Assembly: GCF_040054535.1 (NCBI RefSeq)
Contig: NC_090778.1
Span: 13,051,501 to 13,115,500 of the forward strand
Reading direction: 5' to 3'
Source: Antennarius striatus
Lineage: Eukaryota > Chordata > Actinopteri > Lophiiformes > Antennariidae
DNA: 64,000 nucleotides
Shown: positions 1 through 14,882 of the stretch, one piece after another
How the letters are laid out: the number at the start of each line of letters is the position of its first letter
How positions within the stretch are numbered: the stretch's first letter is position 1
The notes under the pieces: model-generated
Databases searched by the model: none
Seen by the model: only the letters and a program-made list of their open reading frames with translations
Told to the model about the DNA's origin: nothing
Program-made: the position numbers and the translations under genes

Positions 1-1371
1 TGACGTACAAAAATGATGTTAAAGGCAACAGAAGTTTACCAAAAGAGAAATGTTATAAATAAACACAGTTTTCTCATGTTATAATTTTATGACGAGGAAA
101 AAGGTCCACTTCAATCATAAAAATAGACCTGGAAATTGAGGTTACATTGCCAAAGGCTGTGTATTTCACCAGTGTTAAAATGTTTTGCTGAAAATTCTGT
201 CTATTTGAGCAACCTGAGGGTTGAGGCAGATGAAGTGTGTTTGTGTAAAATATCTTGGCTTGGCTGGCAGGAGTAGTTGCATAACATCCTCACAAGTGGA
301 TGGTGATGTCCAGCTGAAAGCACATAAGGTTTAGGAGAAATTCACCCTTCAAGGATCTAGGTTAATTAATATCTGCTTGATGACCCATCCTGATAGATAT
401 GGAGTCTAACCATCTGTTTCAGCAACGATAAAGTCTAGAGTCAATGATTCAGCTCAATTTATTGACATACAATAAATACAGCCTGGGATGTACTGCTTTA
501 GTAAGACTTATAGCATGCAGCCCTTTCTTTGACCCTGTGTAGTTTCATCACCATGGCTTTGTGTGTTTTTGTCTTCTTGTGTTGGGGAAGTAAACAGGAA
601 CAAAACGTTTTCAGAATGTTGTGATTTGGGAACATATAAATAAAACTGACTTGACTTAAAGTTTAAGTATTGGTAGGATACACAGGTATCTTACATGTGG
701 GATGTGGGTTGAATTAGGAATTACTTTCAAAGAATGGGCTTATTGAATTAATTGATGTGTGGAATAATTATATACTATAATAAACTAAAACTAATATAAT
801 ATACTAATAATATACTTTTTTTTTTTTTTTAGTATAAGTTCGTAAACCAAACCAAAGTTGGTTGTTTGGTAGTTAATCCAACTACAAAAATTGTAAAGGG
901 TGACTTGACTTTGTCCCTCCATGCACACTTAACTGTTACTGACTATAATGTTTAAATTATATCGAAAAAATGTCCATTATATGGAATGAGATGTGAAATA
1001 TTAAAGGGATTTGTAAGGTGTCTTATGAAGTAATGTTGATTCAATCAGATCGAGTGATAGTTACTCTACTATTACTGTTAAAGGTTTAACACCATTGTGT
1101 GCTTGAAGAAGAGTGCATACTGGTTTATAGTCCAGCAGTGTGGCTAAGTATTTATGCATTTTTTTCTTATATCAGTGAAATATCAGGATTACAAAGGATG
1201 ACGTGGCATAAAACAGCAATACTCACTAAGGTACCGAAGTAGAATGTTGCTGAATTTCAAGCAACACTGATAGAAAATTAGGTTTGTTTGTTTTTTATTT
1301 TGTATACTTGTCTGATCCTCGAATGGAAATTAAGAGAGCATACTTTAGTTAGTAGTTCTTCAATCAAACAG
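1..1371. other. Gene-free AT-rich sequence
   Basis: No coding region, splice-bounded exon or RNA gene could be supported. Contains a poly-T run near 817-830. Confidence 0.6.
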
Positions 1372-1665
1372 ATGCATACATATTAGTGTGTACAGGCCCC
1401 TGTTGCACACGCACACAAACACACACGCACAAGGGGGCTTATAAGCATGCAATGGGAGGTAGAGAGGAGGAGGAGCTCCTTCCTGGTGCGCCCCATATGA
1501 GCAACTTGTAAAAGGGGATGGCGCCTTGCTCAAGGGCGCCTCAGCAGTACTCTGGAGATGAGCTGACACCTCTCACTGTCAGCTCACACTCTGGCGGGAA
1601 TCGAACCACCGATCTTGGATCATAGGACGACCCGCTCTACCACTGAGCCACTGCCGACTCTCCTT
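1372..1665 (-). mobile_element. tRNA-derived SINE
   Basis: On the minus strand the head carries an A box (TGGCTCAGTGGTAG, 1637-1650) and a good B box (GGTTCGATTCC, 1597-1607). The body then has GAGGCGCCCTTGAGCAAG, as in the copy at 35.7-36.1 kb. This is not a functional tRNA gene: no cloverleaf can be completed beyond the head. The tail boundary near 1372 is approximate. Confidence 0.65.
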
Positions 1666-2286
1666 AGTGCAGATATGTACTAGGGAGGAAAGTTCCAGTA
1701 TGCAGAGATCATGAATATTGATTCAATCAAAAACAAAATGTAGTTGGACATTTTTATTGCAAAGATTATGTACATGTATCTAAATCTGTCAATATCCGCA
1801 ACCATCTAACATAGATGGTTGCAGATTTTATTTTCAGCCTGAGATGATTTCAGTTTTAGAAAAAGGCACAGGCGTAGTCTGGATCTGTCTCTCACACATT
1901 CCCACCTTGCAGCATTTTCTCTATGTCCTTCAGGTTCTCTCGCTTCCCTTTGCTGCTTTGCTGCATCTTCTTATACAGCCTTTCCTGTCTGTCAGCTTCC
2001 CTCCTGCTCCCTTCCACAGCACTCAGTGTTCTCTCACACACATTCTCTCTGTCTGTTTCTGATTCTCACTCTGATCTCCATCCTCTTGAGCATGTCTTGG
2101 AGGCGGATTGGCTGCATCCAGCCAGGCAGCTGTGTGTTGTTGATCTTGTGCCACCACAGAGGTGCTTTTGTGAACCCGCTATCTATTTGAATAGAGGAAT
2201 TAAAGGATGCAGTCTCTCCAGGGACCTCTGGCCTCTGAGTCGCCAGAAGGGGTCCATATTTGAAATTGCACAGAGTAAACATATAA

Positions 2287-2307
2287 ACACACACACACAC
2301 ACACACA
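2287..2307. repeat. (CA)n microsatellite
   Basis: Short uninterrupted AC run of about 10 units. Confidence 0.9.
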
Positions 2308-4217
2308 AAGTAGATGGACAGTGCTGAACTCAGACAGAGGAAAAACTGAACCTTGGAATGATCATCATATCTGATTCCCACTGCTGACCATTGATTTGTA
2401 TCACATGGGCTTTTGAATTAGCTCTCACCGATGTCTTTATACTTGTTTCCTCACTGTCTTCATTTTCTCCTTCCTGCACTCATGGGGGACCACAGGAACT
2501 ATTCATTATCCATTCTGCTACACGGTGTGCAGTGTACACTGATGCAATCCATTTTCCATCTTCTCCTGACACCTTTATATTAGGTGCAGTGTGGTAATTG
2601 GTTCCCTTTTTAGAATCATTGATGGTACATGCATATGTGCACAGCATGACATAAATATGATTTGCACAAATAGTGAAAAAAATATGCTGTAACTGGAGCT
2701 AAATGAAACCGGTATTCACCTGCTTAATATATGTTGACAGAGCTGTTGGCTTCACTGCCTTCCTGTGATTTAACTTTGATGCCTCTTTTTGTAGCTAAAC
2801 ATAGTTTGTCATATTCAGTGTATGGTTTTAAGGTTTGTGCATTCATAATGGCGGTTTATAATTAGCTCAATGGGAGGGGAGAACTCACTTTTCTACTGTC
2901 TATTCACCTTGAAAATCATAGTCCATGGCTCAGCATACGAGCATGTTATTTATTGCTCCCATGCTATGGTGTATTCCATGTATTCACTGCCTGCGTAGCT
3001 TCTGGTGGGCAATGACCTGAGAGCACACAGGCTGTCAGTGATTCTAAAGGGAATTGCTTCACTTGGAAACTAACATAGGTGAGACTTTAATTCTAGCAAA
3101 AGCTGAGCAGAAACAACCATTGCACTCGCTGAAGGTATGCATAAATTTAGCAAGCTAGCGTGACTAAAACCTCTGAGAAATGTAACAGCTGAGAATTAAA
3201 GGTGCATTTTACTTACAGGTCAGAGGGTAGTAGAAAACATAGCTACAGCTAATTAGCCCCTGTCCTGCTAACTCCAGAAATGACTTAATCCAGGGCACTC
3301 CTGTCTGTGGGATAACATTCGACTGACGGAGACTAATGCTTAATGTTCTTTCTCTTCACTAGGCATTTTCACTACAAATAATTACCTTATATATTGGTGG
3401 AAAAGAAACAACATCCATATCCATACACAAGGGAGAAAGGGTGAGGTAGAGGTATCTGCACTGACTAATCATTAAAGATGGGGATTCGTTGCCACTTTCC
3501 AGCTGGATGTCTTGCTGACTGCTGATTATTTGAAGAGGAAAACTGCCAGTGAACCTGCCATTGGCTGCTTTTCAAAGCCCATTGAGCCAATCAAAGTGAC
3601 TGAGGTGCTCACTTTTAGGTGCCACAGATGTACCTTTCTGAAGTCTTGAAATTTTGTACAGTACCTCAGCACTCTCACCCCAATCCACTTCAATGCAATT
3701 GGACTGAGTAAAATGGTGAGATTTAACTCTGACACATTAGCATTATAACACTTCAGGCTGGACATGGATTATTTTGCCTAATTCTAAGGCATTGTTATTG
3801 CACAGGAAAGCGTTTACCTTTGAACTTCCCAGCATTTTTAGTTTTTATTTTTATTCCAAGCTGTAAATGTTAGCCTGTCATCTTTATTCCTCAAGGAAAA
3901 GACAATTTCCACTGAGGCAGTATGTGCATTCATCATGTGGATGTATTTACAGTGAATTTTTCTTGTGCCTGTGTTTTGTTCACGCTTCATGAGATTCCGG
4001 CATGCTCCATACTCATGAATATGTATGAATCATTCTATATTTGATCTTTACTAAACCTGTTACAGTGCTCTTATTTTCAACTTTTTGATACTCCTCATGC
4101 GGAACTGTGAATGAATAAATGTTTTCTAACTGTGTTTTGTTTTGTTTTTTTTGCCTCTGATTTGTATAAATTTATATATCAACACTGGGTGGTTTTCTTG
4201 ACAGTTCGACCATTTGT

Positions 4218-4269
4218 GGTCCACACAAAAACACAAGTTGGTCCACACAACTTTTGTTTTGTGTGGACC
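4218..4269. repeat. Imperfect hairpin inverted repeat
   Basis: Arms GGTCCACACAAAAACACAAG (left) and CTTTTGTTTTGTGTGGACC (right) are near-complementary over about 22 bases around a short loop that itself repeats GTCCACA. Possibly the core of a decayed MITE. Confidence 0.5.
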
Positions 4270-4966
4270 AAGTTGCGTGCTTCGTCACCATCAGTAACTT
4301 GTGTATGTTCAGTGTTCACCAGAGCATAAAAGCGTGTACCAGCTCTTGTCATGCTTCATCCACAGGAACATCCCCGCTGTGAGATATCCATACGGGTGAG
4401 AGGTCCACTCTGACAGGTGCAGATGACTGTAAGCTTTATGGGCTCCGCACGCAAACAACAATGTGACAACCTGCATTTTGCATGCAATTGGAATCCACCA
4501 ACATTAAGTTGACTCAACAAAACCCAGCATAGTAAATGTGTGTTGTAGCGCGAAAGACGCCTCCATTTTGGCATTTCATCAAAATTCTACAGGTGGATAA
4601 TAAGAAAAGACGATGGCTATGTTAGGAATTAACTTTTTCTTTCCGTAGTTTATCAAGAGTTACAATGACAAAGGTCAGCACGACATGGCATTCTGTCTTA
4701 AAATTGAAATTGCAAAAATGAAGAAAAGAGAATTAATCAATATGAGAGGAACATCAAATTTCATACCACCACTCTGTGCCCCTTAAAATCTGGAAGTAAC
4801 TTCCTCTTAATCTTAACATGGCAATTTTTTTGGCAATTTTTTTGGCCTTCAATTTGATATGTTGGGTTTTAATTAATTTAATGTTAATTCTTATTTAGTC
4901 AGTGTTGGCTCTTGTTTTCTTTAGTGATTCATGGTTTCCTATATTTTAACTGTATTTCTCTGCTCA

Positions 4967-5080
<114 letters not shown>

Positions 5081-8000
5081 AAGATGATATATTATTTTAC
5101 TGAATATCTAAGTGTCACAGCTGCACTACCTATGGTGTAAATGCGTAAATTCATAATTTCATAAATGATGTATTGAGCACAGCCCACAAAGCTATGTTGG
5201 TTCATCCAAACAACCTAAGCACACTGCTGCAAATAAATATACTCACATGAAACCTCATTTCCATTCAGTGTCATCAACACTCTGTCCAATTGGCAGCTAA
5301 TTTAAGGTACAACAATTTCCCATCCATCTGTCATTTACTACGTTCATTTTGCTGCGGTGCCATCAGCGCAACCACCGCCCCAGCAGCCACCTGTGGACGA
5401 GGTCAAAGCCGAGACGGCAATCTCCTAAACACATCCTGCTGCTTCAATGTTTAAAATTGTGAGCTGTCCAGCTAAAAGAGATTTACAAGATGTTTCATTT
5501 TGGAAAAACAATTATAAAGTTTTTTTTACTTGAAAAGAAAACTGTTGGGCCCTAAAAACCCATCAAACAGAGCTGAACAGAATGACGAGAGAAATATCTT
5601 GCATATGTGTGCGAACCTCCACAGTGGTCATTATGATATATGATCTATAATGTACGGTGGTATCCAACTTTGGAAAGGACTCAAACATACACAAAAACTT
5701 CGCCAATTACTTCTGCAATAATCCACTTCTCTGCCGACTCAGGCTGTGGCAAAAAGTGAAAAGGCAACTGGATGAGCAGCCTAGTAGAAAGTCAAGAAAC
5801 AGTGCAAAACCTTTTCCCTTTGCTTCAAGCAGGGAACCATTTATGACACTGAATCACATTCTCTACTCTTTTTTTTTTTGAAGGGCACCCTAGGTGGCAC
5901 TATAAAACATTTTCTTTCACACTAGGTCCCAATAGAGGATACTTTATCAGGTTTTATCTACCATAGCAACATTCAAGAGTATACTTATACCTGATTTTAT
6001 CAAACATGGGAGCATATTTTTGTTTCCACATTTTACTCCAGTGAATCAGTAAATGGTGGTGATGTATTTCTATCATAGCCAAATAAAATAATAACTGGAA
6101 CATACATGTGTGTTTGGCCATTGCAGTGGTTATCCACTATGTTTGTGCATTAAGGTCACATTACAGCGAGGAAAACTCCCATGTTTTTGTTTTTGTAGTG
6201 TCTTTAATTAGTAATGACCGGTCAATGAGCATATCCCAACTCTTCAACCCCCCACAACCATCATCATGCCTTGCTGCTGCTTTGAGTGAGTCACAGGTAA
6301 TATTGCTATTATACTCATGGCGGGCGAACTGTTTTCAGTGCATTGCCTAATTAAAGACTAGGGAATTCCTCTACGGTGCAGAATGATGATGAGGTGTCCT
6401 CATCAAAACATGGATGTGTGTTTATAATGAGATCATAAGCATATGTTCATGCCAGCACAGCACTTACCCATCAGCTTAATTGGCTCGATATGGAATCTCA
6501 ACTCTTGTTGGTTCCCGTCAGAGTGGGGAGAGGAGGGGTGAGCGGTGTGTTGTGACATTTACATCTGGAAATGCCGATTTACAAGCATGTAGATGTCCAT
6601 ACAAAAATAATCTTGTATGACTCACACATGTAATTGTGGTGTTTTGTGGGTACACATACCTTAACTCATCTAAGCATTAGGACACACGGAGATGGTAATT
6701 ACCTACATGAAGTGCACCGAAGGGAAACCAACCCACTGTGTATTGCACTTTACTTTGTGAATCAATATAAATGCTTTTCCATGTGGGGTGCAAAACATAA
6801 TGGTTTGGCTCAACAATTGACAAAGTGAGATTTATGCATGTTTCTTAATATAATCAGTCTCTCTAATGCTGTATTTCATCTACAGGGACAAGGAATGAGC
6901 AAAGGTTAAATTACACTAACCTCTGTCTGCTTAGAGCCAACCAGGAGGAATCTGGCAGACTGGAATATGTAATCACCATAAATCATCACTCTAGTGTGAT
7001 GACACACAGGTACGCTCGTGCACACCACTCTGTCTCCCTGGAAAGATCCTTAAATACATACATATTATACCAGATAGCAAAGAAAAAAAATACATTTTCA
7101 TATTAGCTAACTAAATTAATCTGGTCAAACTGGTTTTCAGCTGTCCAGTACCCAATGGTGCTATGTTGAGTCTGAGATGATGTGAATAGTATTGGCACAT
7201 CAAGAATAAGATGCAGTGATCAAAATATGATACTTTCTGAGTCGTATGTCTGGTGAGCTTCTGTCTGTGTAGTTAATGAGGCTCATGGTGCCAAACACCA
7301 AGAGTAAAATTTGAATCTACTTTCAGTGTGACAAATTAAGTATTCCAACTTATGCTCTCAACAGATTGGGTCCTTTGCATCTTCATTGCCCTACTCTGGC
7401 AAGCTGTTCAGTCTCCTGGTGTGCTTGGTGCTCTCGCACTGTTCACACATTTCCTGTTCTTCACTGCACCCGTACTACCCGGACAATCACACCTGGTGTT
7501 ACATGTTCAGCACAGATTATGCATGTTAGCGTGTCATAGCTCCCTTGTGGCACTAAAAAGAGACTTGCTCCGCTGCACAGGACTGATATGTAGCTTCCAG
7601 CCAACCGTACAATGAAAACTCATTACAAGCTGAGATACCAGTACATACTAATATTGGGGGAGATGTGATGAGCCTGTGAGCTCTATCTAAATTGCTAAAT
7701 GCTTGCTAATGTGCCATGACAATTTATTGCACTTAAACATGGATTTTGTTAATCTGATATTACATTCTTTTAATGAATTAGGCTTGAAAACATAATCAAT
7801 CGGGCAGCTGCATTCCATCAGTTGCAATTAGTACATAATAATACATCAGAACATTGCTACCCAAATTACTTTTTTGTTTATTGTTTGAGCTTCTCTAAAT
7901 TAATATCAAAATGCAACAAACACAACAAAAATCCCTGAAATCATTTCAATATTTTAACATGAAATTGCTAAATCAACCCCAGTGTAGTTGATAGGTTTAG

Positions 8001-11000
8001 TACGTGAGCAGTAAATAAAATTAAAAAACAAATAAAAAAAGGAACATGGCATTTTGGTGTGTTGTCTGTAAAAACAAACAGGTTGTTCCACATTCTCAAC
8101 TTTATGTTTGATCATCTTCACGGGTTTGTATGATTAATTTTTCTTTCAATCAAAAGTCCAATAAAAAATTATACATGATTGCATGTTATTCTATAACCTG
8201 TTTAAATACTAAATAAGACATTAAATGGCATTTGTTGTGACTACCAGGGAAATACCAAATACATTGAGATAGCAATGAGAGACACTCATGGTGTTTATGA
8301 TCAACAATAAAAAGGTGATTGAATGGCTATGTAATGAAGGGGTTGATGAGTAAAGTCGCCACAGGGCACACTTGATGAAAGAGGGAGTGGAAAGAAGAAA
8401 TTATTAGTGTTTTTTTGTTTTTTTTTAAGTTTCATCATTAAGCATATATCTCAATTTTAACATAAACACAGTCTGCTTGCTTTTTAAGCATTCCCAAACA
8501 CAAATAACCCATAATCCCTTCATGAGTACCCATTCTAAAAGTAGCTGGTAGTAGTTAAAAACTTGAAAACGCAAAAGTTGATTTGATGCATCAGAAGGGA
8601 AATGTACAAGTCAAGAAAGATAAGTAACAAAGTGGATACTAAATTCAGATGCAAGAGAGAGAAATTTATATTTTTAGCAACATGACCAGCTGTTCACAGC
8701 TGCTGTTTCCCAGGAGCTATGCACCTTTTCAATGGCTCCTAAAAAGTGTCACTTTATCGGATTGTTTCTATTTGTCTCTCACAGATTTTTTGTTTGTTTG
8801 TTGTTGAAAACTGAGGAAGAGTCTTGTATGCTTCTAACAAAATAGAGAAACATTTTTGCTTGACAGCAAAGAACACAAAGTCCAACTCTGTGTTTTCAAC
8901 CAGCTGTGGACAAACAAATAAGTAGAGCTCTCATAAGACACAGAAAATATAAAGACAAGCATCATTTATTTTGTTTTCAGAGACAGAAACACATTATCTT
9001 GATCATTAGATTAAAGCTGCAACTATCATGAGACTCTCATTCTGTTTTTTCAGTACTGCCTGTAGTGGTCGAGTGTCACAAAGAAATGAAGTGGATCAGA
9101 AAGCAGAAGAAATAGAGACAGGAGCATAAGACATGTATTTTGCACTATAATAAGACTGGTCAAATAAACAGATGGCATCAGATTTGATCTAATTTTAACC
9201 TGATTACACAAATCTTAATAGGACATGAAATGATTTGTCTTTTACTAATTATGTATCTAATATGCATCTGAAAGCAGGGAGAAACACTGACAAGCTTCTA
9301 TTCTGTCTACAAAAGATAAAAAAAACTGTCCAACTTCATAGATAGTTAAGCCAATGTACTGTACAGTATCTATCATGTTAGCCCAGCTGCTCATTTATGC
9401 TATCCAGCATTAATAAAGAAAAACACACATTAATCTCGCTAATCATATTTTTAGGTATCTGATTAGTATGAGTCTGCTAGTCACACTCCTTTAGCTGCGG
9501 TTTGGTTTCCACCAACTCCCAAGGTGATCATCAGCTAGTGGTTAATATTATTTATTGTATGATGGGTTTTGAACAAGGGTTAGAGCTGGTATATCTTTCA
9601 TTCATTTTCTTGAAGACGAGTTGATCAGAGTGAAAAATGATTGGAATTGTTATGTCATTTTGAAAACAGTGATATGTGGTAAGTTTTGGAAATGATGGAT
9701 TTGTTTGAATACAGGGAAAATTTGATGCCCAGGTGAAACATGTCTATGCACCTGCATGCTCCTCCCAGTGACCCACCAGACAGGAGACCTCATTAATTTA
9801 TTTGGCAAAGCAAATCTGAGGCAATATTATTACAGGATATACAGTATAAGGATATGGGGGTGTTTTCAGCATATACTAGTATTTAGGGAATTTTAAAGCA
9901 GATGTATCAAGGGTAAACATGTATAAAAAATAAGAAAAAAAAGAAGGTCAAAGAGGATTTGTGCTAAACCTTTTTGAAATGTCAAACATGTCTGCTAAAC
10001 ACCGTTGCCTCTGGCCTTTCCTGTAGCTCGATTGACATTGTATGTGCACTTTTTTTCGATTACCATTTAATTTGTCACTGGAGGTTGCCAGGAGGTGGGA
10101 CTTTGTGTGAATCAATACACAATGAACAAATCTTTGCTCTTCAGCTCCTGCCACCGTCTCTTGGACCACAGGAGCCCCTCTGCCTGGATGGACCTACAGT
10201 ATTCTAATTAGACAAAGAGAAAGGGATTGTGGGAGCTTGAGGAAGGGGTGGAGGGAATAGAAAGCACAGGAGAGGGGAGTTATGCAGAGGGTTTAAAGGG
10301 GTAGGAGGGTAGGAGGAGGATAATTATGAGACCAAAATGATGAAATGAAAGAGGAAAGACTGCAGGGTAAGGTTTCACAGAGCAGGAAAATACTGTAGCA
10401 GTGGTCACATGTAATCTGGCACACTCTAATTGGCAATGTGTTGTACAGCTGTAATAGAGATTTCTTTACTGTTTAATTACTAGTTAAAGACTTTTGCCTG
10501 ACTCATCAAAAGGAAATGAACCATTTAGCTAAATGGCTGATCAGGGTAGCTAATTCATTTACTTAATGAAACATAAATTACAGTTATAGCATTCTAAAAT
10601 TGGGACTTAAAATATTTTAGCCTCTACTTTAGTTTGAAAGAGAAACAGCAATCTGATAAATAACATAACTACATTTCTCCCAAGCAAAAACACTTAAAGA
10701 GCTTGGCACATGTCTCTTCATGTTAGTGTTGTAGCTTTGTCTTAATTCAGCGGAGTCTTACGCAGCTAAGGCAGAATTTTATTTCTCAGATGTTAAACTA
10801 TGACTTACTTGTGCATGTCCATTACAGTAATTTCAATTCTCTTAGTTCCTGCAGTGCAGATAAAACAACAAAAAACTGGAGAGTATGAGTGGTGTCAAAA
10901 TAATAATAATAATGTTCTTATTCAAAGTATGATTGTAAATGATATCCTCAAAATGCCACCAATGTGATGAGAACAGGTCATTGTAGAACCCTTTCAGGAC

Positions 11001-11872
11001 ATGAGGGTATCAGAAAAACTGGCCCCAAGCTTTCAATGAGAGGCAACTTCTACAGCCTATTTGTTCTGAGAAAGAAGAGCAGCAAGAGGGTAGCAGGGGA
11101 AAAGAGATGGAGACCTCTGAGTGATCGAAACTGATTGACTGAGGCATATATAGTTGTATGTATGAATGATTAATTCATAAGAAAACCAAAAATTTGATTT
11201 GTGATGTAATTGCTTCGAACATGCATTTATGATGTGATGTATTTTACTCCAAGCACAGAAAACCAGTGATATGAAACAAAACTAAACGAAGCATTAGTGA
11301 TGTTCATGAAGATGCAGAGCGATGGTGTTAATATAATCTGACTGTATGTACTGTATGTGTGGCTAATAAGACGGTATAAAAGCGAGGTTTATGCTGTCAG
11401 CAGCATCACACCTCGGCACTTGACACTTCAGTTAGAAATAGCTACAATCTGACGGATCTTTTTTTTCCTTTCATCCTACACCTAACCCCTCTCCTCCACT
11501 ATGTGATGAGCAATGCGAGATGATGATACATCACTCTGACAACTCAGAGAATTTCAAGCCTGTGATTTCTCAGAGCTAAAGTTTGCAACAATATGTGCGC
11601 AGGTTTTGTGCCAGTTGTGCTGTGTATGTTAAGAAAAAGGTTCGCAGGTTTTCCTGAGGCTGGTAATTAACTTGTACGTCATGGAATCCTCAATGGAGTG
11701 AGAGACGGAGATGAATCCCTGGACTGCTGCTGCTGGATAAACCTGGCCTTGCTGAGACGGAGAACACCCACTCACATCTGCACCATCTGCTTTTGTGGCT
11801 CAATGGAAATCCCTCCCTTCCATCCTCACTGCCAGCCCACACACAAACACACAACACAAACACACGCACGCA

Positions 11873-11873
<1 letters not shown>

Positions 11874-11909
<36 letters not shown>
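11874..11909. repeat. (CA)n microsatellite
   Basis: AC run of about 18 units, preceded by impure CA/CG repeats from 11838. Confidence 0.95.
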
Positions 11910-11912
<3 letters not shown>

Positions 11913-12060
11913 CATCCTCATGCCCACACTTGCAAGCCCACACACTGCTGACACTTGTTAGTGATAGTGTCAAACTCTTAAATGCCAGACCACCTTCCAC
12001 CTATCTGCTGTATCTGACACACTGGGGAAGTGAATGGGATACAGATGTGCCATCCCTTAG

Positions 12061-12074
12061 CACACACACGCACG

Positions 12075-12136
<62 letters not shown>
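12061..12136. repeat. (CA)n microsatellite with CACG start
   Basis: Begins with a CACG/CA mixture, then a pure CA run to 12136. About 150 bp from the preceding CA tract. Confidence 0.97.
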
Positions 12137-12137
<1 letters not shown>

Positions 12138-12844
12138 CCATATGCAGAGAGGAACATCTTGTTGTCCTGGAGGACAGGGTTAATCCTTTTCTCTCTGCCT
12201 CACACTGTCCTCCGGCTCCGCTGAGTCTAATTCGCTCAAGTCCAGGCAATAGATGACCTTTAATTTTGTAAGTTTTTGTCAGGTTATTCCTGCATGCCAC
12301 AACTTGGTTTCAAATGCTAACATTTCATCACAGTGTGAATGGTTAACTTTATTCCTAATGTGCCAGAATTCTGGATTCTAATTAATGAGCTACAGCACAT
12401 CAATGAAAAGTTCAAGTTTCTCTTTGGGGTTGTGAGAATCACAACATACTCAGAAGGGTATTCTTAATAATGGATATACATTTGTGGGGGGCTCTTACAG
12501 TACAATGAATGAAATCTACCTTGTTTCAGTACACTCTCAGCTGTGGTAGGTCTCTGAAAGGCAGATTTATAGAAGCATTTGAAAATATTAGCTAACTGAC
12601 AACCAAGGGAGAAAACTGTAACTGTTTTCTGATAATTCAAGACCCTAATGTCTTGAGAAAGGCACTGAGAATAACAGAGCTGAAAATACAAAAGCTGCCA
12701 GGAGCTGGGTGGAACTGACAATAGCAAAAAAATAAAAGAAATGTTCCTTTAGATCTGTTACAGATTCTGATGCGTGCAGTATCTGGATGTGGCATGGAGG
12801 GACTCATCTGTCCTAGGTGCTGATGAGATTACTGTGTCTGTTTA

Positions 12845-13007
<163 letters not shown>

Positions 13008-14798
13008 TTGACAGAGGGAGGAAGCGGAAAAGACAGCATTAGAGATAGATGAATTGCGGAACACGCGTTATAGTTTTATGTGACGCTGAGCTAAGAGATT
13101 GAAATTGAAAAACAAGAGACAGAAAGGGTTCCTCTTCTGAGCTAGACACACAGACAGCTTCTATATTTATAACATCACCACATGGTGAGGTTGGGCCCGC
13201 TGGGACTTGAATCCACTGGCCAGACAATATCTGCTCTTTTGTTGTTGTTGTTTTATTTATTTTTTTATTCTGTCAAGTTTGTGTCCCGCAATCCATATCA
13301 ATGATTAAACAACTAAAAGGAAGCACAAATCGGGAAGATATAATAGAGAAGGCATTGAATCCATGTGTGAATGTGCATATCGGTGAATATTTTTGGATTC
13401 GGTGTGTGGAAAAAAGATGGTTCTTCCGACGGAAACAGATGTGACTCAGTGGTCTAAAATACCTTTGTTTACATTTAGAAATAGTCTTGCAGCGCTCAGT
13501 CACACCTTATTGCTGCTTCCCACTGGAGCTGCACATCCTTTGCAACACATTTTCAACACAGGCTCTTTGTCAAAAAAAAAAGGCAGGCAGGTGAGGGGAA
13601 ACAACCCGAGAGGTTCTAAAACGTATTTATTTTATGTCTCCATATGTCATTGTCAGATGAACTGCTGCGGCGTCATTTGTGCCATTTGAGATCTTTCTTT
13701 TCCTTTCCTATGCCACCTAAGACAAGAAAACATTTTTCGCTTTGCTTTTCTGCATTTTAAAGTAGAGCAGGAGCTGGTCCAAAAAAGTATCCCCTGCAGC
13801 ATGTGTCTCCATACTGATGCTATTGAATAAGTTATTGAAGTGCATCCATCAGATTTGGAGCACTACAGCGTAAGGGGGTCTGAAAGATCCATTGGCTATG
13901 TACTTGGCTGTAAAAACTGTATGTTTAACATCTGAAGATCTCATTTAACAATGTTCAAAGCACAAAAAAAACTTGTAGTATTCCTCTGTGTTGTATCTGG
14001 ATCTTATTATTCTCTTGGCTTGCTGCAAGATAGTCAGAACTTCAACATTTTAAGCTGGTATTATTCACAACCCATCATTTTTCTTCAGTGCCGGAATATG
14101 TGTTGAAATGTGATTTGATGACATTCATGAATAATAATGACTGTGCTTTAAAAGATCATATTTCAACTGGCAATAAGAACTAGATGACAGCTTTTCACAC
14201 TCTGAGAAATAATGAAAAAACAGGGGAAACGATTCACTTTGTAGGCGTGACAAAAGCATTGTTTTGCTTCTGTTTGGCATATGTCTTTATTTTCCTTGTA
14301 TCTTTCTCTTCCATCTTTCAGATCTGTAAATTTGTGGAATCGAACTGGAATTTTATTTTATTTTCACAAAATTGAAGTGTTGGTATGTTCCATAAAAACA
14401 AACCAGATCATGAAAGTTGTATTAGTTATTGTTTAAAAAAAAAAAAGGATGATGGCTGGATTGGAAAGCATGGGGGCCAGGCCTCTGTGATGTTCAATTT
14501 AAATTAATTTGCAATTTAATTTTAATTTAATTGTCCAATTTGAAAATGTAAAGGGATCTCGTAGCCCACTATTTTCATAAAATATTGACCTAATTTACCC
14601 ACATGCAACACAGGCTTAGCAACACTATGCTGACAGAACTTATTTTAGCTATAGTTAATGTTATGACATTTGGCTGATGCAGCATCTGCCTTGGGGATAT
14701 TCACCAGCTAGTAAAACACTGTCACATAGCAGCATACTGCAGAAGGTTGGCATTAATTGAAATTAATAATCATCATCATTATGACATTGTGCATGTAT

Positions 14799-14800
<2 letters not shown>

Positions 14801-14880
<80 letters not shown>
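14801..14880. repeat. (CA)n microsatellite
   Basis: 80 bp with one CATA interruption near 14835. Confidence 0.98.

Positions 14881-14882
<2 letters not shown>

Noticed and set aside
1595..1665. tRNA gene on the minus strand
   Set aside because: A and B boxes are present, but the sequence runs into a SINE body and no acceptor-stem pairing can be completed.
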